Below are positions 58,717 through 64,000 of a DNA stretch of 64,000 nt, one piece after another. The first letter of the stretch is position 1. Every line of letters begins with the position of its first letter. The stretch is from assembly GCF_012027725.1 (NCBI RefSeq), contig NZ_SJOU01000007.1, forward strand, positions 1 through 64,000, given 5' to 3'. The stretch is from Olsenella sp. SW781. Lineage in GTDB: Bacteria; Actinomycetota; Coriobacteriia; Coriobacteriales; Atopobiaceae. The notes under the pieces were generated by a model. The model worked only from the letters and a program-made list of their open reading frames with translations. It made no database searches and had not been told where the DNA came from. The position numbers were made by a program, and so were the translations under genes.

Positions 58717-59529
58717 CTACTCGTAGTCGTCCAGGATGTCGCCGAGCGGGTCGCCCGAGCCGACGGCGCCGGCACCGGACTTGGCGACGTCCTTGAGGCC
58801 CAGGTAGATGAGGGCCAGGGAGACGCCGATGACGCCGAGGGCGATGAGGGTGAGCTGGGAGATGGCGGCGAGGCAGAAGCCGAGCGCGAAGAACGGCCAG
58901 ACCTCGTTGGTCGCCATCATGTTGATGACCATGGCGTAGCCGACCGCGGCGACCATGCCGCCGCCGATCGTCATGCCCTCGTTGAGCCAGGCGGGCATCA
59001 TGTTGAGGGCGCCCATGACGGCGTCTGAGGGGATGAAGCAGAGGGCCGCGGCCGGGATGGCGATGCGGACGCCCTGCATGCAGATGGCGATGATCTGCCA
59101 GATCTCGATGGCGGCGAAGTTGCCCTGCGCGGCGGCGCCGTCCTGGATGTGGACGACGGGGATGGCGAGGGTACGGACGATCATCGTCAGGAACAGGCCG
59201 GCCACGGACAGCGGCACGGCGACGGCGATGGCCGTGGAGATGGCCGTGGCCTGGTCGGAGCCGCCGTTGATGGCGATGACCATGAGGATGGCGGAGGCCA
59301 CCGACGCGAGGGCCGCGTCAGGGGCGACGGCGGCGCCGACGTTGGCCCAGCCGAGGGCCATCATCTGCAGGGTGCCGCCGAGGATGATGCCAGCCTCGAG
59401 GTGGCCGCTCACCAGACCGATGAGCGTGCAGGCCACGAGCGGCTGGTGGAACTGCCACTGGTCAAGGACGCCTTCCATGCCGGCGAGGAAGGCAACGATG
59501 ACAATCAGAATGATTGTGAATACCGACAT
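58717..59529 (-). CDS. manY: PTS mannose/fructose/sorbose family EIIC
   Basis: 270 residues, almost wholly hydrophobic. GVLDQWQFHQPLVACTLIGLV and GHLEAGIILGGTLQMMALGW are the EIIC-Man signatures. It forms the membrane translocator with EIID. The ATG at 59529 follows AAGAAGGAGGGAAAC. Substrate among mannose, glucose, glucosamine, fructose or sorbose cannot be told from this subunit alone. Confidence 0.95.
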   Translation of the reverse strand: MSVFTIILIVIVAFLAGMEGVLDQWQFHQPLVACTLIGLVSGHLEAGIILGGTLQMMALGWANVGAAVAPDAALASVASAILMVIAINGGSDQATAISTAIAVAVPLSVAGLFLTMIVRTLAIPVVHIQDGAAAQGNFAAIEIWQIIAICMQGVRIAIPAAALCFIPSDAVMGALNMMPAWLNEGMTIGGGMVAAVGYAMVINMMATNEVWPFFALGFCLAAISQLTLIALGVIGVSLALIYLGLKDVAKSGAGAVGSGDPLGDILDDYE

Positions 59530-59542
59530 GTTTCCCTCCTTC

Positions 59543-60538
59543 TTATGCCTGTGCGGCCAGCTCGGACTTGGCCTTGTTCATCATGCTGTCGAAGTTCTCG
59601 GGCGAGTCCGCCGGGACCTTGCGGACGTCGAACTTGATGCCCTTGGCAGCGAGCTTCTCGATGGTGTCGTAGTCGTTCTGGTCCATGGCGATGGCCTGGG
59701 TGACGACGACCTTGCCGACGGAGTGGGCCATCGAGCCGAGGTTGACCTCCTTGATGTCCACGCCTCCCTCGACGCACGCGAGAAGGTCCTGCGGGTTCTC
59801 GAAGAGCAGCATCGCCTTGGTGGCGCCGAAGCGCGGGTCCTTGGCGACCTCGATCATCTTCTTGATCGGGATGACGTGGGCCTTGACTCCCGGAGGCGCG
59901 GCCTGCTGGATCATCGTCTTGCGCAGCTCGTCGTGGGCGACGCCGTCGGAGACGACGATGATGCGGTCGGGGTTGGTCTGCTTGGTCCACGTGGTGGCAA
60001 CCTGGCCGTGGAGCAGGCGGGTGTCGACGCGGCACATGACGAACTTGATGTGCCCGTCGCCGAGGACGGTGCCCTCGGGGATGGCTCCGGTCGGGGCGGA
60101 CGCCGGGGCGGCAGCGGCCGCGGGCGCGGCCTCCGCGGGGGCGAGCTCCTCGGGCTTGATGCAGACGCCGGCCTTGGCCTCGGGATAGATGGCCTTGGCG
60201 ACGTCCGCGGCGGTCTCGGCGCCCATGCGCTCGCCGTAGGCCGAGATGAGCATCGGCAGGTTCATCCCGCCGACGGCGACCCAGGTCGGGTGCTCCTCGA
60301 GGAGCAGGGAGACCTGGTTCCAGGGCGTGCCGCCCTGGAGGTCGACCAGGAACAGGACCTGATCCTGGTCGTCGAAGCCGGAGACAGCTTCGAGGATCTT
60401 CGCCCTGAGGTCATCTGGCCCCATGTCGGGCGTGAGCGTCACGGCGGCGACGTTCTCCTGAGGGCCGAAGATCATCTGGCCGGACATCTTGATGCCCTCG
60501 GCGAACGAGCCGTGACTGGCTAGAACAATGCTAACCAC
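59543..60538 (-). CDS. manX: PTS mannose/fructose/sorbose family EIIAB
   Basis: 331 residues. The IIA domain (1-135) has the phospho-His in VLASHGSFAEG. A Pro/Ala-rich linker (about 131-155) joins it to the IIB domain, whose phospho-His is in VDTRLLHGQVATTW. The fused IIAB layout and the gene order manX-manY-manZ are classical. The GTG at 60538 follows AAAGGAGGTAAGCG. A promoter lies about 110 nt upstream. Confidence 0.95.
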   Translation of the reverse strand: MVSIVLASHGSFAEGIKMSGQMIFGPQENVAAVTLTPDMGPDDLRAKILEAVSGFDDQDQVLFLVDLQGGTPWNQVSLLLEEHPTWVAVGGMNLPMLISAYGERMGAETAADVAKAIYPEAKAGVCIKPEELAPAEAAPAAAAAPASAPTGAIPEGTVLGDGHIKFVMCRVDTRLLHGQVATTWTKQTNPDRIIVVSDGVAHDELRKTMIQQAAPPGVKAHVIPIKKMIEVAKDPRFGATKAMLLFENPQDLLACVEGGVDIKEVNLGSMAHSVGKVVVTQAIAMDQNDYDTIEKLAAKGIKFDVRKVPADSPENFDSMMNKAKSELAAQA

Positions 60539-60645
60539 CGCTTACCTCCTTTTCCCAAACGCGGACTCTTACCGAACGGACAGTGCGTGCAGCATCGGGT
60601 TCCCCCCTGCACAGTTTCTCCCCCGTTGCTCCACGTACCGTCCAT

Positions 60646-60690
60646 ATTCTAGCAACTTGTGTGCATGCCGTGAAGATGTTTCGTTGACAT
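60646..60690 (-). promoter_or_regulatory. man operon promoter and candidate operator
   Basis: In the minus sense TTCACG (60669-60674), 17 nt, TAGAAT (60646-60651) make a plausible sigma-70 promoter. ATGTCAACGAAACAT (60676-60690), with ATGT/ACAT ends and a central CG, lies just upstream of the -35 and resembles catabolite or LacI-type operators. I see no sigma-54 -24/-12 element, which many mannose PTS operons have. Confidence 0.5.
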
Positions 60691-60726
60691 TTCCTCGGCT
60701 AACGCGAGGGATGGCTCGTAGGCCGA

Positions 60727-60803
60727 CGCCTATTGGGGGACAGGCCCCTTTTAGGCAAGTCTTTCAAAGACTTGCCTAAAAGGGGCCTGTCCCCCAATAG
60801 GCG
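60727..60803. repeat. Perfect 38-bp inverted repeat, single-base centre
   Basis: 60727-60764 is the exact reverse complement of 60766-60803. The arm holds CGCCTATTGGGGGACAGGCC and CCTTTTAGGCAAGTCTTT, fusing the GGGGACAGGC and GCCTAAAAGG words of other elements here. CCCAATAGGCG is repeated just after (60793-60815). With the promoter it accounts for the 303-base gap between manX and pepP. Confidence 0.92.
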
Positions 60804-60841
60804 CCCCAATAGGCGTCCCAAGGGCAGGTTCTTCTCGGCGG

Positions 60842-61963
60842 CTAGCCGACCACGACGAGGTCGTGGGTGGACTGGGTGAAGGGCTCGAAGCCGCCCTCGG
60901 TCACGAGGCCGAAGTCCTCGAGGCGGATGCCAAAGCGCCCGGGCAGGTAGATGCCCGGCTCGATGGTCACGACCGAGCCCGCGGGTACCGGGCGGTCCCA
61001 GAGGCGGTTGAAGTTGGGGCGCTCGTGGATCTGGAGGCCCACCCCGTGGCCGAGGCCGTGGCCGAAGAACTCGCCATAGCCCGCCTCGGAGATGACGTCG
61101 ACGGCCACCTGGTGGACGTCGCGGCCGATCACGCCCGCGTGGACGGCGGCGGCGCAGGCCTCGTGGGCGCGACGCACGACGTCGTAGACGCGGCGCTGCT
61201 CGTCGGAGGGCTCCCCCACGCACACGGTGCGTGTCATGTCGGAATGGTAGTCGCAGGTGGCCGCGCCGTAGTCCATCACGATGAGGTCGCCGCGCTGGAC
61301 GACGTAGGGGCCCGGCTGCGCGTGCGGGTTCGCGCCGTTTGCGCCCGCGGCGATGATCGTGCCGAAGGAGAGCGCGTCGGCGCCGTGGCTGAGCATGTAG
61401 TTCTCGAGCTCGACGCGAATCTCCTGCTCGGTCTGGCCGGCATGGATGAAGCCGCAGATGTGGTCGAAGGCGGCGTCGGTCACCCGCTGCGCGCGGCGCA
61501 TGAGCTCGACCTCCTCGGCGTCCTTCACCATCCTGAGGTCGCAGATGTCGCCGTGCAGGCGCGGGGTGAGGCAGGCGACGGACGCGGCTGCGCAGGCGGC
61601 GTTGAACGCGTCGAAGAACGCGAGGTCGCAGGTGTCCTCCACGGCCACGACCCGGGCGCGGGCCTCGACGACGCGCGCGGCGGCCCAGGCGGCGGGGGCG
61701 ACGGCCTTCTGGTCGATCTCCCACGCGCACCCCTCCCCGAGCCGCTCGCGGAACGTGTTGTAGTAGCGGGAGTCCGTGTGGAGCCAGAGGCGCCCTGCGG
61801 TGACGACGGCCGTGTGGGCCACCTCGTCGTCGAAGGTGCGCTCGGCCCCGGTGAGCCAGCGCAGGTCGGGGTTGTTGCGCAGGATGACCGCGTCGTAGCC
61901 GCGCTCCGCCATGAGGGAGCGGAGGCGCTCCACGCGTGCGGCGCATGCCGTGCTGTCTGCCAT
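60842..61963 (-). CDS. pepP: Xaa-Pro aminopeptidase-type M24 peptidase
   Basis: 373 residues. An N-terminal creatinase-like domain (1-125) is followed by the pita-bread metallopeptidase. Metal ligands: the two Asp in VMDYGAATCDYHSDMTRT, His in FGHGLGHGVG, Glu in VTIEPGIYLP and Glu in IRLEDFGLV. It removes N-terminal residues ahead of proline. The ATG at 61963 has AAGGAGAAGAAC upstream. It follows aroB-like by 85 nt on the same strand, as in other actinobacterial aro clusters. Confidence 0.92.
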   Translation of the reverse strand: MADSTACAARVERLRSLMAERGYDAVILRNNPDLRWLTGAERTFDDEVAHTAVVTAGRLWLHTDSRYYNTFRERLGEGCAWEIDQKAVAPAAWAAARVVEARARVVAVEDTCDLAFFDAFNAACAAASVACLTPRLHGDICDLRMVKDAEEVELMRRAQRVTDAAFDHICGFIHAGQTEQEIRVELENYMLSHGADALSFGTIIAAGANGANPHAQPGPYVVQRGDLIVMDYGAATCDYHSDMTRTVCVGEPSDEQRRVYDVVRRAHEACAAAVHAGVIGRDVHQVAVDVISEAGYGEFFGHGLGHGVGLQIHERPNFNRLWDRPVPAGSVVTIEPGIYLPGRFGIRLEDFGLVTEGGFEPFTQSTHDLVVVG

Positions 61964-62047
61964 GTTCTTCTCCTTACGTGTTGTCGTTCGTGCCGCGCGG
62001 GGCGCGGCGGGAGGTGCCGAGAGGAGCGCGGGCGCGCCCCGGGGCCG

Positions 62048-63244
62048 TCAGACGGGACGCGAGGCGCACCAGGCGGCCACGTGCTCGGCGAGAAGGTCGT
62101 CGGGCACCATGGAGAGGCGCACCCGACCGAGCGAGCGGGGCAGCGCGAGCATGAAGCGGTTGGTGCGGCGGTAGCGCTCCTCGCGCATGGCGGCGAGAAG
62201 GGCGTCCGGGTCCACGGGCGCCTCGACGGTGCCGAGCCCGAGGCGCTCGAGCAGCTCGTCCTGCGTGAACATGTCGTCGATCGAGAGCTGGTCCTGCGCG
62301 GCGGAGAGGCGCGCGGCGAAGCGCATCCCGTCCGCGATCAGGGTCGAGCCGGGAACCTCGGGGCCGAGGAGGGCGCGCAGCGGGCGGGCGAGGTCCATCG
62401 CGTACGCGATGGACTGGCGGGTGGAGACCGCCGTGGACGAGACGACCCTGCCCCGGCTCTTGACCGAGTCGAGGAGCTGCGTGAGCGTTGCGGCCACATC
62501 CCCTGCGACGAGGTCGTCCGTGGCGTCCCACAGCCGCTCGAAGGCCTTGTTCGAGTCGCACGTCGCCGTCTGCGCCATGAGGGCGAAGGAGAGGCGGGCG
62601 GGCTCGCCGGCGGGGTCGAGGTCGAAGAGGCCGATGTCGACGATGGAGAAGCGCGCCGAGCCGTCCTGGGTCACCATGCGCGGGAGGCCGGGCAGGTCGA
62701 GCGCGCGGGGCGTCGCCCCGGCGACGATGGCGCTCGCGGCGTCGAGCGGGACCTCGGCGAGCGACGTGCCCCCGCACCACGACGAGCACGCGAAGGACGC
62801 CACGGAGAGCGCCTCGTAGCCGCCCACGGCGACGACAAGGTCGTCGGAGGTGATGCGCTCCTCGGCGAGAAGGGCGTCGAGCGCCTGCACGCGCGCGAGG
62901 TCGCACGCTCCGGCGGGCATCTCGAGCCGTCGCACCGAGAAGCCCTCGTCGGAGAGGTCGCGGTGGAGCCCCTCGAGGAGGGCCGCCGGCGCGCCCGGCT
63001 CGCTGACGAGCGCGCAGGAGTGGGGCTTCCCGACGACCGAGCGCAGGTCGTGCGCGACGCTCGATGAGATGCCGAGGCCCCCTCGCACGTCCATCGAGCC
63101 CCCGCGCAGCGTCACCCACTGGCGCTGACGGCGAATCTCAGGCGCCGCCTCCGCGGCCTCGGGCGCGGCTGCGGCCTCGGCCTCGGGCGTCTCCGCCGCT
63201 GCGGCCTCGGGCGTCTCCGCCGCTGCGGCCTGGTTCTCGCTCAT
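62048..63244 (-). CDS. AroB-position dehydroquinate-synthase-like protein lacking catalytic residues
   Basis: 398 residues. A 38-residue Ala/Glu/Pro repeat-like N-terminal extension precedes a fold that tracks 3-dehydroquinate synthase (LVVAVGGYEALSVASF aligns with the LVALGGGVVGDLxGF strand; GSTLIADGMRFAARLS with HGEAVxxGMxxAARxS; NRFMLALPRSLGRVRL with the C-terminal strands). But the NAD glycine loop GGGxxGD, the lysine loop DSSVGGKT, the metal-binding Glu and both His (NxGHTxGHA and HGE) are all missing. It starts in the aroK stop (ATGA) and precedes pepP, the usual aroB position. So it is probably a diverged orthologue with lost or changed function. Confidence 0.75.
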   Translation of the reverse strand: MSENQAAAAETPEAAAAETPEAEAAAAPEAAEAAPEIRRQRQWVTLRGGSMDVRGGLGISSSVAHDLRSVVGKPHSCALVSEPGAPAALLEGLHRDLSDEGFSVRRLEMPAGACDLARVQALDALLAEERITSDDLVVAVGGYEALSVASFACSSWCGGTSLAEVPLDAASAIVAGATPRALDLPGLPRMVTQDGSARFSIVDIGLFDLDPAGEPARLSFALMAQTATCDSNKAFERLWDATDDLVAGDVAATLTQLLDSVKSRGRVVSSTAVSTRQSIAYAMDLARPLRALLGPEVPGSTLIADGMRFAARLSAAQDQLSIDDMFTQDELLERLGLGTVEAPVDPDALLAAMREERYRRTNRFMLALPRSLGRVRLSMVPDDLLAEHVAAWCASRPV

Positions 63245-63789
63245 AAGAGCCCCCTCTCCCAGAGCAGCTGCGCCGCGGCATGGGCGACCTGCTCGAAGGT
63301 CCTGTTCCTGATGTCGATGGTGACGTCCGCCGCGGCCTCGTAGAGCGGCCGGCGGTGGCGATACACCAGCTCGGCATGCTCGGCCGAGCCGAGGTCCGGA
63401 CGGCGCTCGGGGCAGCGAATCTGCCTGAGCGAGTCGGCGAGGTCGCCGTCAAGGTACACGACGACCCCCATCTCGCGCATGAGCGAGCAGTTCTCCTGCC
63501 GCTCGACGATGCCTCCGCCGCAGCTCACGAGCAGCGACTTCCTGCCCGCGAGCCGACGCAGCTCGGTGGTCTCCGCGTCACGGAACGCCTCCTCGCCCTC
63601 CTGATCGAAGATTTCCGCGACCGACCTGCCGAGCCTGCGCTCGACGAGACGGTCGGTGTCGACGTACGGGCGGTGGAAGAGCGCGCCGAGGTTGCGGGCG
63701 AGGGTCGACTTGCCCGCGCCGAGAAACCCGACGAAGAAGATGTGGTCGCAACCCTCGTGAACGACGTATCCCCCACCCTGTGCCAGCAC
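63241..63789 (-). CDS. aroK: Shikimate kinase
   Basis: 182 residues. Walker A GFLGAGKST, the shikimate-binding VDTDRLVE and AFRDAE (Asp and Arg), VSCGGGIV, the lid RCPERRPDL, and the adenine/shikimate Arg in YRHRRPLYEAA are all in place, so the enzyme looks active. The GTG at 63789 is chosen because AAGGGAGG precedes it by about 4 nt; upstream codons add sequence unlike the family. Its stop overlaps the start of the AroB-like gene. Confidence 0.92.
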   Translation of the reverse strand: MLAQGGGYVVHEGCDHIFFVGFLGAGKSTLARNLGALFHRPYVDTDRLVERRLGRSVAEIFDQEGEEAFRDAETTELRRLAGRKSLLVSCGGGIVERQENCSLMREMGVVVYLDGDLADSLRQIRCPERRPDLGSAEHAELVYRHRRPLYEAAADVTIDIRNRTFEQVAHAAAQLLWERGLL

Positions 63790-63869
63790 CGAACCTCCCT
63801 TGCATAACGTGCCGCCCTCGATTCTAGCAGGAGCCGCGAGACGCCCGCCAGGTTTCCTGACGAGCACGC

Positions 63870-64000
63870 GCACTCAGATGCGGAACTGAGTACGGTGCGG
63901 CACGCAAATCCGGAACTGAGTGCCCTCCGGCTCCGGGTCGGCGCTCAAATGCGGAACTGAGTGCGGGCCGGCGTCGTGGTTGGCACGCAGAGCGGGAACC
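63870..64000. repeat. Direct-repeat cluster CGGAACTGAGT at the window end
   Basis: CACTCAGATGCGGAACTGAGT at 63871, CACGCAAATCCGGAACTGAGT at 63901 and GCTCAAATGCGGAACTGAGT at 63943 are three related units, with a weaker GCAGAGCGGGAACC at the edge. Each is a small palindrome (CTCA/TGAG ends). The cluster continues beyond the window. Confidence 0.75.

Noticed and set aside
60640-60680. Sigma-54 promoter for the mannose PTS operon
   Set aside because: GGCATG and TTGCT occur, but the GG-to-GC distance is too long for a -24/-12 element; a sigma-70 reading fits better and no LevR-type activator is nearby.

Overview
The window is high-GC DNA (I estimate about 70% G+C) packed with protein genes on both strands. 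Gene content points to an anaerobic, fermentative actinobacterium of the class Coriobacteriia, probably an Olsenella/Atopobium-type genome. The signs are a desulfoferrodoxin, a mannose-family PTS, a molybdenum hydroxylase, an ECF vitamin-type transporter, an actinobacterial-type aroK-aroB-pepP-efp gene order, and many GTG starts. The genus is an inference. I see no rRNA, tRNA, transposase, integrase, prophage or CRISPR array.

Layout. 0.1-3 kb: HAD phosphatase, SPFH/band-7 protein, membrane-anchored hypothetical. 3-9 kb: a possible uptake-and-deamination cluster (DUF3100 protein, small membrane protein, amidohydrolase, TauE-like exporter), then a ferredoxin-like aldo/keto reductase and a TIM-barrel protein. 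9-12.6 kb: xanthine phosphoribosyltransferase, then an ArsR-regulated metal efflux operon (repressor, free HMA metallochaperone, P1B ATPase). 12.6-17.3 kb: glutaredoxin, D-Ala-D-Ala ligase, small membrane protein, MFS efflux, M19 dipeptidase. 17.5-21.7 kb: a KDG/KDPG sugar-acid operon (kdgK, eda, GltD-like flavoprotein) divergent from a LacI regulator, with a perfect 20-bp operator between. 22-25 kb: four-gene ECF transporter. 25-29 kb: two-gene molybdenum hydroxylase. 29-32.5 kb: heterodimeric ABC exporter. 32.7-36.5 kb: M14 peptidase, divergent orphan peptide-binding lipoprotein, DJ-1-like protein. 36.5-39.3 kb: PTS IIA and ruvCAB with a candidate LexA box. 39.3-45.8 kb: a NadE-like protein without catalytic residues, desulfoferrodoxin, DnaE. 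45.9-48 kb: a solitary AbiEi/DUF559-like gene flanked on both sides by tandem palindromic arrays. 48-56.2 kb: lipoprotein esterase, AddA, a frameshifted AddB, a TrpR-like regulator. 56.5-63.8 kb: efp, a mannose PTS operon, pepP, an AroB-like protein without catalytic residues, and aroK.

Four signals stand out. (1) Three intergenic tandem arrays (5, 7 and 6 units), all with an exact 61-bp period, built of two-tier hairpins with variable loops; two of them bracket the AbiEi/DUF559-like gene. (2) A short oligomer, CGAGAAG/CTTCTCG, occurs about 100 times by my manual scan and forces the otherwise rare leucine codon CTT inside genes. (3) Many intergenic regions carry long, near-perfect inverted repeats (31-42-bp arms), several sharing GGGGACAG-type words and some supplying the stop codon of the adjacent gene. 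(4) Two full-length open genes, one resembling NAD synthetase and one sitting in the aroB position, have lost essentially all recognised catalytic residues.
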